The notes under the pieces: generated by a model | What the model saw: the letters and a program-made list of their open reading frames with translations, nothing else | Told to the model about the DNA's origin: nothing | Database searches by the model: none | Part shown: positions 9,592 to 17,028 of the stretch, piece after piece | Position numbering within the stretch: position 1 is the stretch's first letter | How the letters are laid out: each line of letters opens with the position of its first letter | Program-made: the position numbers and the translations under genes | Assembly: GCA_964518955.1 (NCBI GenBank) | Contig: CAZFHS010000030.1 | Span: forward strand, 17,237 to 81,236 | Direction of reading: 5' to 3' | Length of the DNA stretch: 64,000 nt | From: JBDGYW01 sp964518955 | GTDB taxonomy: Bacteria > Gemmatimonadota > Gemmatimonadetes > Gemmatimonadales > GWC2-71-9

Positions 9592-10871
9592 CACGACCCA
9601 ACTCGAGCGAGCCACGCCTCGAAGTCGTTGTGTTCCTCGAGAAAAGAAACGCCGAAAACGTAGGTGGCGAGGCCGAGCATCATGGAGGAGTAGTCTATCC
9701 CCTGGATTTCCTCGGCAACCCAGGAGGGATTAGACACGCTGTAGCGCCACAGTATGTCTCCAGTCATACCGTCAATAGAACGCACGGCTCTGCTTCTCGT
9801 GGTGTTGTGCATTCTGAGATCACTGACTGCGGTCGAGTCGATCGGTAGGAATCCGGCAACGATATGAGGAGACACAATCTGATCCGGGTTGTTGTGTATG
9901 GCGTCGGCGTGATACGCCGCCGAGATTGCGCTGCCTGCTCCCAGACCCCACTGGTGAGTTTCCGCCTCCGTCGACTGTTGCCACCACGCGCGATCCGCCT
10001 GTTGAGCGTTTCTCATGAAGGTACGATACCGTTCGCTCGTAGTGAATGCGTGACACAGGTAATACGGAAACTGAATCACGAAGCTGGAAAGGAATGCTCC
10101 CGGCCGGTCGGTGAGGACTGCAATACCAGAGAAGCTGGAAGTCGGCAGGCTGTCAGCACTCGTGTAGAACTGATTCCAAAGTTCGGTGGCCTGGCCGGTT
10201 CCCGCTCCATCCGCCAACTTCGCCAACCACGCAACCAGCATGTATTCGTTAAAGGGCAGCGTCAGGAATCCTGGCTTGCCGTAACCATCCTCCATCATCT
10301 CGAGATAAACAGCCCCCTGGTCTGGGTCCGCAATTGCCCGTGACCAGTCGACCGATTGCCAGAGCTCGAACACGAGCGAGTCGAGTTCGCCTGTCTCTCC
10401 GAGGCATGATGCGGCAAACAAGGCGCCGCTCATGAGTATGGCAGTGTCTATGCTCGAGTATTCACTCTCCCCGGCTCTACTACCCGTTTCCATGTCGACG
10501 AAGTGGTAGTAGAAGCCTGACGCGTTGCGTGCGTGCGACATTCCCAACACCGAGCGCACCGTCGCTATGGCTTGTTCGGTTGCGTTCTCGACTATCCCCA
10601 TTCGGTTGCCGATGCACACGGAGATGAGCCCCATTCCAGTAGTGGCCACCGAGGCCGGGCCCTCGTGTCTGCCGTCGAACCGTAGTCGATCGCGATAGAG
10701 TCCGGATTCGTGGCGGGACGCACGAAACAGATTCACCGCACCAGCAAGATATTGGCTGTCGGTAGGATGATGCAGCGATTGCGGCGCATCCGGATCCTCG
10801 CAAGCGCTAGCTCCGAACAGAACCGTAACGCACAGCTTCAGTAACAGGGGTGTTCTTACATTCGGTCCCAT
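9591..10871 (-). CDS. Glycoamylase/GH144-like lipoprotein
   Basis: Exported lipoprotein of 426 residues with leader LKLCVTVLFGASACEDPD (lipobox SAC, Cys about residue 24). The body reads as the (alpha/alpha)6 glycoamylase fold (PF10091) that includes GH144 endo-beta-1,2-glucanases: ESGLYRDR, ASVATTGMGLISV, GFYYHFVDMETGSRAGESEY, SSIDTAILMSGALFA, SVDWSRAI, FNEYMLVAWLAKLADG, HQWGLGAGSAI and the acidic C-terminal stretch. Family members act on beta-glucans in the periplasm or at the surface, so it may feed the GH94/GH3 block encoded opposite. The catalytic acid cannot be fixed by eye. Head of a two-gene minus-strand unit; its stop overlaps the start of the CotH-like gene. Confidence 0.75.
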   Translation of the reverse strand: MGPNVRTPLLLKLCVTVLFGASACEDPDAPQSLHHPTDSQYLAGAVNLFRASRHESGLYRDRLRFDGRHEGPASVATTGMGLISVCIGNRMGIVENATEQAIATVRSVLGMSHARNASGFYYHFVDMETGSRAGESEYSSIDTAILMSGALFAASCLGETGELDSLVFELWQSVDWSRAIADPDQGAVYLEMMEDGYGKPGFLTLPFNEYMLVAWLAKLADGAGTGQATELWNQFYTSADSLPTSSFSGIAVLTDRPGAFLSSFVIQFPYYLCHAFTTSERYRTFMRNAQQADRAWWQQSTEAETHQWGLGAGSAISAAYHADAIHNNPDQIVSPHIVAGFLPIDSTAVSDLRMHNTTRSRAVRSIDGMTGDILWRYSVSNPSWVAEEIQGIDYSSMMLGLATYVFGVSFLEEHNDFEAWLARVGS

Positions 10872-10959
10872 GGTATCTGCAAGCTACACCGTTTGACGGT
10901 TTCACCAAGGCGATCCTGGTCCGTCTGTACGGCAACACGCGCTACTTGTAACTTTTAGT

Positions 10960-11856
10960 ATGATTAGACTCCGACTCTGCTTCTGTCTCCTGACAGCGTT
11001 TGGTGCTCTGCCGACGGATTTCGGCTTCGCCCAGGGCGACGACGCCCAACTCCGCATATTGGTGATCGGCGCGCACCCGGATGATCCCGAGAAGGTGGGT
11101 GGCACCATGGCCAAGTTCATTGAGAACGGCCACGTGGTCAGGCTCGTGTCTTTGACCAACGGGAACGCGGGCCACTTCGAGATGGGTGGCGGTCCCCTGG
11201 CTCAACGGCGATACGGCGAGACCCAATGTGCTGGCCGGGTCATCGGGGCAGAGTACGTTGTCCTCGACAACGACGATGGAGAGTTGATGCCCACTCTCGA
11301 AAACCGTGAGGAGGTGATCCGGCAAATCCGGGAGTTCCAGGCGGACATCGTCATCAGCCACCGCCCCAACGATTACCACCCGGATCACCGCAACACTGGT
11401 CTCTTGGTGAGGGATGCGGCGTACATGGTTACCGTGCCGAACATCGTAGCCTCGGTTCCGCACCTGAAGAGGAATCCGATCTTCATGTACATGTCGGACA
11501 GGTTCACCGAACCGTCTCCTTTCGTTCCGGACATAGTTGTGTCAATCGACGACGTCATCGAAAAGAAGATCGACATGTACCATTGCCATGTATCGCAGAT
11601 GTATGAATGGCTGCCCTATAACATGGGAATTCTCGAGCAAGTGCCGAGTGATACATCGGCGCGGCGCGACTGGCTCGCTGAGATTCGGGGATTCAGATCG
11701 TCCCGATCCGGAGAGACTCATCGAGACCTATTGATCGAGCTTTATGGGCAGTCGGAGGGCAGCCAGGTGCGGCAGGCAGAAGGCTTCCAGCTTTCAGAGT
11801 ATGGCTCGCAACCGTCCCTCGAGGTGCTGAAGCGGCTCTTTCCCTTCTTCGACTGA
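10960..11856 (+). CDS. PIG-L/LmbE-type deacetylase, exported
   Basis: Zinc-dependent N-deacetylase-like protein (PIG-L/LmbE superfamily) of 298 residues. Signal peptide at residues 1-24 (LCFCLLTAFGA, cleavage near GFAQG). Metal-binding motif GAHPDDPEKVGG at about 38-49 and the second His set RPNDYHPDHRNTG at about 135-147 are intact. Known members remove acetyl groups from GlcNAc-containing lipids or mycothiol precursors; exported versions in glycan-degrading bacteria have unknown substrates. It starts 88 bases from the divergent glycoamylase-like gene, and no clear ribosome site precedes the ATG. Confidence 0.88.
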   Translation: MIRLRLCFCLLTAFGALPTDFGFAQGDDAQLRILVIGAHPDDPEKVGGTMAKFIENGHVVRLVSLTNGNAGHFEMGGGPLAQRRYGETQCAGRVIGAEYVVLDNDDGELMPTLENREEVIRQIREFQADIVISHRPNDYHPDHRNTGLLVRDAAYMVTVPNIVASVPHLKRNPIFMYMSDRFTEPSPFVPDIVVSIDDVIEKKIDMYHCHVSQMYEWLPYNMGILEQVPSDTSARRDWLAEIRGFRSSRSGETHRDLLIELYGQSEGSQVRQAEGFQLSEYGSQPSLEVLKRLFPFFD

Positions 11857-11991
11857 TCGGTTTACCTGCCCTCCCACTTGGGCGCGCCGCCGAATATGGG
11901 GTCGTTGTAACTGACGCAGCAAGTCTCGCTCATTGCGGCAGCGCCAAACGATCTGAACATTGCACCAAGTATCTGAACGACTGGGGAAGGC

Positions 11992-13392
11992 ATGGCACAA
12001 TCGCCCGAGATAAAAACGCCCCCGCGCGGTCTGGCGATTCTCCTGCTGGTTGGACCGTCGCTAGTTTGGGCGGCGGAGTTCATCGGATCCGGGGAGGTCA
12101 TTCTGTCCACCCGCACCGGAGCCATCCTCGGTCCGACCGTGCTTTGGGCCGTCATCTTGGGCGTCTTCCTGAAGTTCTGGATTGGAATGAGCGGTGCCGC
12201 CTATACGGTCGTCACGGGCGAAGGAATGATAGACATGATCTCGCGCGTGCCGGGGCCAAGAAACTGGGGAGTGTGGCTCACGCTCGTTGCGCAGCTTGCG
12301 AGTGGAGCGATCGCCATCGGCTCTCTCGCCACAGCGGCCGGAGTATTCCTCTCGAGTCTGACAGGGTTGGCACCGACTTTTTGCGGCTGGCTGATCACCA
12401 TCTTCGCAGTTGCCGTAGTCTGGTCGGGCATGTATGACATCCTGAAAATGGTCATGAGCGTCCTCATTGCCGTCGTCGTCATCGGCGCGATGTACGTCGC
12501 TGTCGTAGTCTTCCCCGGTTTCGAAGCGGTGGGTGAAGGGCTGATGATGAAGACACCAGTCGTGCCGGATTGGGCGTTGGCAACTCCCGGAGTGAACGAA
12601 AATCCGTGGCGCGAGATTCTGCCGCTAATGGGCTGGGCTGCAGGTGGCTTCGCAAGCCAGGTGTGGTACACGTATTGGGTCATGGGTGCTGGGTACGGTG
12701 CGGCCGCGGGGCGAGGCTACGGGCGTCCGGCGGATGAGACGATGCTGCAATCGATGTCCGCTGACACTGCGCAAAAGATCAGAGGCTGGCGCAACGTCGT
12801 CTATGTCGATGCCACTCTAGCAATGGTGATCGGCATCGTGGTCACGTCCGGGTTCCTGCTTGCTGGGAGCGGCGTGTTGGGCGCGCGACAACTGGCGCCG
12901 GACGGTCCGCAGGTAGCGACAACTCTAGCCACGATCTTCTCGTCCAGATGGGGTGAGTTCGGCGGCTTATTGTTCATGATCGCCGGCACTGCCGCGCTCA
13001 TCGCGACCCAAGTCGGGCAGCTGGCCGGTTGGCCGCGCCTGCTCGCAGATGCGTTTCGGATCTGTATCCCCGGCTTCGCTCGGCGATTCGAATGGAAGAC
13101 CCAGTTTCACATATTCCTTGGAATCTTCTTCCTAACCAGCATGGTAATCGTGTACTCGTTCGGCTTGAGGCCGGTGCTGATCGTCAAAATCTCCGCCATC
13201 CTCGACGGGTTGCTGCTGACGCCGTTCCAGGCGATCTGGGTGCTTCTAGGGTTGTTTGTAATATTGCCCAAGCTGCTGTCCAAGGAAGCGCTCAGGATCC
13301 TCAGACCACACTGGATATTCTCGGTGGGCCTTGTGATGGCGTTTCTTGTGTTCGGTTACTTTTGTGTGTTCCAGATGCCGTTTGTGTGGTGA
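11992..13392 (+). CDS. Nramp-related membrane transporter lacking canonical metal ligands
   Basis: Polytopic inner-membrane protein of 466 residues with about 11 hydrophobic helices and the overall Nramp order. GGGGAAGG lies just before the ATG. In classical Nramp/MntH helix 1 has DPGN and helix 6 has MPH, whose residues bind Mn or Fe. Here helix 1 reads WAAEFIGSGEVI and helix 6 reads AGGFASQVWYTYW, so both metal-ligand motifs are replaced. Nramp-related proteins with altered ligands exist (for example Mg transporters, and many uncharacterised ones), so the substrate should not be taken to be Mn or Fe. It stands alone between the deacetylase and the GH9 remnant. Confidence 0.8.
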   Translation: MAQSPEIKTPPRGLAILLLVGPSLVWAAEFIGSGEVILSTRTGAILGPTVLWAVILGVFLKFWIGMSGAAYTVVTGEGMIDMISRVPGPRNWGVWLTLVAQLASGAIAIGSLATAAGVFLSSLTGLAPTFCGWLITIFAVAVVWSGMYDILKMVMSVLIAVVVIGAMYVAVVVFPGFEAVGEGLMMKTPVVPDWALATPGVNENPWREILPLMGWAAGGFASQVWYTYWVMGAGYGAAAGRGYGRPADETMLQSMSADTAQKIRGWRNVVYVDATLAMVIGIVVTSGFLLAGSGVLGARQLAPDGPQVATTLATIFSSRWGEFGGLLFMIAGTAALIATQVGQLAGWPRLLADAFRICIPGFARRFEWKTQFHIFLGIFFLTSMVIVYSFGLRPVLIVKISAILDGLLLTPFQAIWVLLGLFVILPKLLSKEALRILRPHWIFSVGLVMAFLVFGYFCVFQMPFVW

Positions 13393-13418
13393 GAGAGACC
13401 CGAAGAACTGCTCTACCT

Positions 13419-13818
13419 CTAGTTGCCGAACCACGCCACCCAGAAGACCGCTCCCGCCGTTCCGTCCATAGTAGGCTCGTTCGTGGAGTAGTCTCCGATG
13501 TCGTCATGGTAGACCACGTGTTGGTTTTGGAACTGGACTAACTCGTCGGGAGAGTTACCCGTTATGCCCAACAAGCTCGAGTAGACCGACGTCAGGGCCG
13601 GACCATCTACGAGCACACCAGGGACCTCACGGTCGGTGCGAGAACAAAACGGTGACCTTGCTCACGTCCTCTAGGTAGCCGACCAGATTGACGCGAAGGT
13701 GTAGCGCGTTCGAGTCGACAGAATACGCCAACTCCTGTTCCGCGCGCCGGTCAGGATCTCTCGAGATGTAGCACTCGTCAGACAGGGTGCGTAAGAACCG
13801 CGTAATCGTACTTGACAT
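13419..13818 (-). pseudogene. GH9 cellulase remnant with the middle deleted
   Basis: Two fragments on the minus strand look like the two ends of one GH9 endoglucanase. The upstream part (13818 to 13627, 63 residues) ends LRVNLVGYLEDVSKVTV, the N-terminal Ig-like domain consensus of GH9 (RVNQLGYLP-type). It stops with TGA at 13629-13627. The downstream part, open from about 13638 in a different frame (EVPGVLVDGP) to TAG at 13419, holds YHDDIGDYSTNEPTMDGTA, matching the GH9 active-site signature around the catalytic Glu (aromatic-x-Asp-x4-aromatic-x3-Glu). A whole enzyme would need roughly 450 more residues between them. The two frames meet inside about 15 bases, as expected for a single internal deletion. 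No signal peptide is evident upstream. Confidence 0.78.
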
Positions 13819-13839
13819 TCTGTATATACTGTGTATACT
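13812..13839 (+). promoter_or_regulatory. Sigma70-like promoter of the GntR-ABC operon
   Basis: TTGACA (13812-13817) and TATACT (13834-13839) are separated by 16 bases. A start of transcription six to seven bases after the -10 box falls on the ATG at 13846, so the message should be leaderless. No Shine-Dalgarno sequence precedes that ATG. Confidence 0.7.
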
Positions 13840-13848
13840 GTGTATATG
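13822..13848 (+). promoter_or_regulatory. Probable GntR/YtrA operator: 9-bp tandem repeats
   Basis: TATACTGTG occurs twice in tandem (13825-13833, 13834-13842) and a third partial copy (TATA) runs into the start codon. The stretch contains the self-complementary words GTATATAC (13822-13829) and GTATAC (13833-13838). It covers the -10 box and start codon of the GntR gene, the normal position for an autorepressor site of YtrA-type regulators. Confidence 0.6.
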
Positions 13849-14244
13849 TCGTTATCCGATGAGATCGTGTTGTCCCAGACCGACCCCAGGCCCATGTACC
13901 AGCAAATCATGGGACAGGTGAAACAATTGGTGGCCGTCGGGGATTGGCCTCCGGGATTGCAGTTGCCGTCCATCCGACAGCTGGCTGTGGCCCTGAAGAT
14001 CAGCGTGATCACGGTAAAGCGAGCCTATCTCGAACTGGAGCGCGAAGGCGTAATTGTCACCCGTCATGGGATGGGCTCATTGGTGGCGGAGCAGGCAGGA
14101 TCGAGTCAGGGGCCTGCGCGCGAGGAGTTGCGGACGCACCTCGCCGCAGCCGCCCGCCTCGCCAGCAGGTTGGGTCTGAGCCTGGACGAGTTAGCGTCAC
14201 AATTGCTCGAGATCCACAATGACACAACCGAGGGATCCAAATGA
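13846..14244 (+). CDS. GntR-family regulator, YtrA subfamily
   Basis: Transcriptional regulator of 132 residues. N-terminal winged helix (residues about 10-75) with PMYQQIMGQVKQLV, GLQLPSIRQLAVALKISV, TVKRAYLELEREG and RHGMGSLV, followed only by a short helical tail (about 50 residues), which is the YtrA subfamily architecture rather than FadR/HutC. The ATG at 13846 is preferred over the in-frame GTG at 13831 because homology begins there and because the promoter would start transcription at it. It is first in a three-gene operon with the ATPase and permease; stop and next start overlap as ATGA. Such regulators usually repress their own ABC operon and respond to cell-wall antibiotics or a transported ligand. 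Confidence 0.9.
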   Translation: MSLSDEIVLSQTDPRPMYQQIMGQVKQLVAVGDWPPGLQLPSIRQLAVALKISVITVKRAYLELEREGVIVTRHGMGSLVAEQAGSSQGPAREELRTHLAAAARLASRLGLSLDELASQLLEIHNDTTEGSK

Positions 14245-15134
14245 CTACGCAAGCCGTTCGGCTCGTCGGAGTCGAGAAGGCTTATCCCGATTTCCTTTTG
14301 GATGGTATCGATCTGAAGCTGCCCGAAGGTAGCGTCATGGGCCTGATCGGACCTAACGGGGCAGGAAAGTCGACGACGATGCGCATACTGATGGGACTGA
14401 TTCATCAAGATAGAGGCGAAGTCTCCGTTCTGGGGCGGTCGATGCCCTCGGATCAGGTGGCCGTCAAACGCGATGTAGGGTTCGCGTCAGAGGACATGCG
14501 CCTCTATTCACAAGCGTCCATCCGCTGGCACATGGATTTCGTTCGCGCGATCCGCCCGACGTGGGACGAGGCCCATGCGACGCATTTGTTGAAACGCTTC
14601 GACCTGTTGCCCCATCACAAGGTCAAGGGATTATCACACGGGCAACGCGTTTTGACGACCTTGATGCTGGTCCTGGCGCACCGCCCGAGGCTGCTGGTTT
14701 TGGATGAGCCCACGATCGGACTCGACCCGGTAGCCAGACACGAAGTGCTCGGCGAACTCATGCACGTGTTGAGTGACGGCGATCGATCCATCCTCTTCTC
14801 GTCTCAGAACACTCAGGACGTCGAGCAGATCTCCGATCTCATCACCTTCATCGACCGCGGTAGACTCATCGACTCGCAGGACAAGGAATCATACCTGGAT
14901 TCCTGGCGACGGCTGCGACTAGAGGTGCCGACTGATGTGTCGGTACCCGATCTGGAAGGTGTGGTTTACGGCCGCGCCCAAGGCAGTCTTCGGGTGGCGA
15001 CCACGAACGGCTTCGAGGATGGAATGACTCGAGCGTTTGAGACCGCCGGCGTGACTGTGCAGAGTGTCGAGCCGATGACGCTCGAAGAGATCTTCCTCGC
15101 CAACGTACAACTCAGCCGAGGAATCTCCAAATGA
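14241..15134 (+). CDS. ABC transporter ATP-binding protein
   Basis: ATPase subunit of 297 residues. Walker A GPNGAGKST (about residue 36), signature LSHGQR in place of LSGGQ, Walker B LLVLDEPTIGLDP, then FSSQNTQDVEQ where the H-loop His would normally be in the SSH position; Gln occupies that place. The C-terminal 80 residues form the extra domain seen in exporter-type ATPases. Overlaps the GntR stop (ATGA at 14241) and its own stop overlaps the permease start (15131), so all three are translationally coupled. Substrate unknown; the YtrAB-like setting suggests an envelope stress or lipid-linked exporter. Confidence 0.92.
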   Translation: MTTQAVRLVGVEKAYPDFLLDGIDLKLPEGSVMGLIGPNGAGKSTTMRILMGLIHQDRGEVSVLGRSMPSDQVAVKRDVGFASEDMRLYSQASIRWHMDFVRAIRPTWDEAHATHLLKRFDLLPHHKVKGLSHGQRVLTTLMLVLAHRPRLLVLDEPTIGLDPVARHEVLGELMHVLSDGDRSILFSSQNTQDVEQISDLITFIDRGRLIDSQDKESYLDSWRRLRLEVPTDVSVPDLEGVVYGRAQGSLRVATTNGFEDGMTRAFETAGVTVQSVEPMTLEEIFLANVQLSRGISK

Positions 15135-15814
15135 ACTTCCCTGTGGTGGAACGTCTGATCGTTAAGGACTTGTACCTGCACCGCTATCCAATTCTCGGTC
15201 TGGCGCTCGCTCTACCGGTTGCCGGTATCGTGCCGTCGGTATTTGGCGGGGAGACCATGTGGCGGCAGATGGGACTGATTCTGCTCAACAACTCGCTGAT
15301 ATATCTAATCTTCTTCCTGCCGATGGCGACCGTCATGATGGAGCGTAAGAATCATACGTTGCCATTCTTGATGAGCCTGCCGGTCTCCTATAAGGAGTAT
15401 ACCGCGGCCAAGCTCTTGGGCGGTTTGTTGGTCTTTGTGGTCACGCTGTGCATAGTCGGACTGGTATTGCCTGCTGTCGTGGCGCGCTCCGAACAGCTGG
15501 CATTCGGCGTGATGCCGTTGCTCGCGGTCATCCTAGGCGTGTTTCTCGTGTTTTTCGTCCTGACCATGGGCGTGTGTTTAGTCACCGAGTCTTTTCTCTG
15601 GACGATGGTATTAGGTCTCCTCTCGGTAGTGTTCGTCTTCCTCTTTTTCCCGCTACTGGAGTCCATCCCACCCCACCTCATCGACCACTGGACGAGCGAC
15701 CGTGTGGTCTGGGACGTTGAGGTAGTCATGGCGCTCGGCCTAGAGCTGACAATCTCGCTAGGAGCGATCACCGCAACGTTCGCGCTGCAGAAGCGCAAGA
15801 AGGACTTCTTGTGA
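15131..15814 (+). CDS. ABC-2 type permease
   Basis: Integral membrane subunit of 227 residues with about six hydrophobic helices (for example IYLIFFLPMATVMMERK, LLGGLLVFVVTLCIVGLVL, LAVILGVFLVFFVLTMGV) and the ABC-2 permease feature of a short cytosolic stretch ERKNHTLPFLMSLPVSYKEY after helix 2. Start ATG overlaps the ATPase stop. With one ATPase and one permease the functional pump is likely a 2:2 assembly. Ends in a basic KKRKKDFL-like tail in the cytosol. Confidence 0.87.
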   Translation: MNFPVVERLIVKDLYLHRYPILGLALALPVAGIVPSVFGGETMWRQMGLILLNNSLIYLIFFLPMATVMMERKNHTLPFLMSLPVSYKEYTAAKLLGGLLVFVVTLCIVGLVLPAVVARSEQLAFGVMPLLAVILGVFLVFFVLTMGVCLVTESFLWTMVLGLLSVVFVFLFFPLLESIPPHLIDHWTSDRVVWDVEVVMALGLELTISLGAITATFALQKRKKDFL

Positions 15815-15884
15815 GCGCGGTAGCTATTGAATTGTCGATCTGAACGTCGCGTGCAATCCGGGCGCGTTGATAGAGGATTCTCCC

Positions 15885-16979
15885 ATGAGACACTGTGACT
15901 TGACCCGCAGGGATTTTGTGAAGACCAGCACCGGCCTGATTATCGGGGCTGCGGCCGGAGGTCTGGGCATCAGTGGAACGAGAATAGGTGTACAGGGCGA
16001 GCCGCCGGTAGTGAGTGTCGTGAAGATCAGCAACGACAGGGTTGGTTATGCGGTAGAGGAGGCAATTGATCTGCTTGGCGGAATAGAGACGGTTGCCATG
16101 GGCAAGGACAGGATCATGCTCAAGCCAAACCTAGTCGCCGAGAGCCCTGACTTCACCACCAAACCAGGCGTTGTGAGAACGCTCGCGGAACTGATGAAGA
16201 GATCCGGAAAGGAAGTCTTCATTGGCGAAGGCTCCGCAGCGGGAAACGGTTTCAACGTCAAGGGAGGCGTGGTCTACCGCACCAGGAATCGAGAGATACT
16301 GGACAGTATGCAGCAATACGTGTTCGACACCCTCGGATACACCGACCTCGCCAGGTCCGTTGGAGTCCCGTTGCTCAACCTGCATTCTGGTGAACTCGCC
16401 GATGTCGCGCTAAAAGATGGGCTTGCCTTCGACACGATATCGCTGCATCACTCGCTCACCGAGATCGACTTACTCTGCTCGGTCCCGATGATGAAAACGC
16501 ACACCCTCGCCACCGTGACCCTCGGGATGAAGAACCTCATCGGACTCTACCCGGGCACGATCTATTACTCAGTGAGATCGTGGCTGCACGATCAGGCGGC
16601 GCACTCGCATTCGCCGGGAGTGGCATACGAGATCATCGACATGGTCAGGGCGAACAAACTAGGCCTGGTAGTTGTGGACGGTTCGATGGCGATGGAAGGA
16701 GACGGTCCGAGTATGGGAGATCTGTTGAAGATGGACGTGATCATCGCCGGCACGAACCCACTCGCAACGGACATGGTGGCAGCGTACGTCATGGGGTTCG
16801 AGCCGCATGAGGTACCCACGTTCACGTGGGCGAACCGCATAGGCATGTCGCCAACTCACCTCAGTGAAATCGAGGTGAGGGGAGCGACGCTCGAGAGTGT
16901 CCGGCGGCCTTTCGTGAAACCAAACGTCGTCCCATGGACGAGCATCAACCAGTTCTTTGGTGTTGAGGAGATTCCCTAG
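15885..16979 (+). CDS. DUF362 protein with Tat signal
   Basis: Exported 364-residue DUF362 family protein. The ATG at 15885 (AGAGGA seven bases upstream) is preferred to an in-frame TTG at 15867. It gives the leader CDLTRRDFVKTSTGLIIGAA, a good Tat motif. DUF362 core: VVSVVKISND, MLKPNLVAESP, KEVFIGEGSA, PMMKTHTLATVTLGMKNLIG and NPLATDMVAAYVMGF. No Cys-rich ferredoxin segment is present, unlike many DUF362 proteins. The family's activity is unknown, though some members bind metal or act in redox modules. The ankyrin/beta-lactamase gene begins about 50 bases downstream. Confidence 0.85.
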   Translation: MRHCDLTRRDFVKTSTGLIIGAAAGGLGISGTRIGVQGEPPVVSVVKISNDRVGYAVEEAIDLLGGIETVAMGKDRIMLKPNLVAESPDFTTKPGVVRTLAELMKRSGKEVFIGEGSAAGNGFNVKGGVVYRTRNREILDSMQQYVFDTLGYTDLARSVGVPLLNLHSGELADVALKDGLAFDTISLHHSLTEIDLLCSVPMMKTHTLATVTLGMKNLIGLYPGTIYYSVRSWLHDQAAHSHSPGVAYEIIDMVRANKLGLVVVDGSMAMEGDGPSMGDLLKMDVIIAGTNPLATDMVAAYVMGFEPHEVPTFTWANRIGMSPTHLSEIEVRGATLESVRRPFVKPNVVPWTSINQFFGVEEIP

Positions 16980-17028
16980 TGCCTGGACTGAAACACGGCG
17001 TGTACTCCGGGCACGGGAGGAGGAAAAA

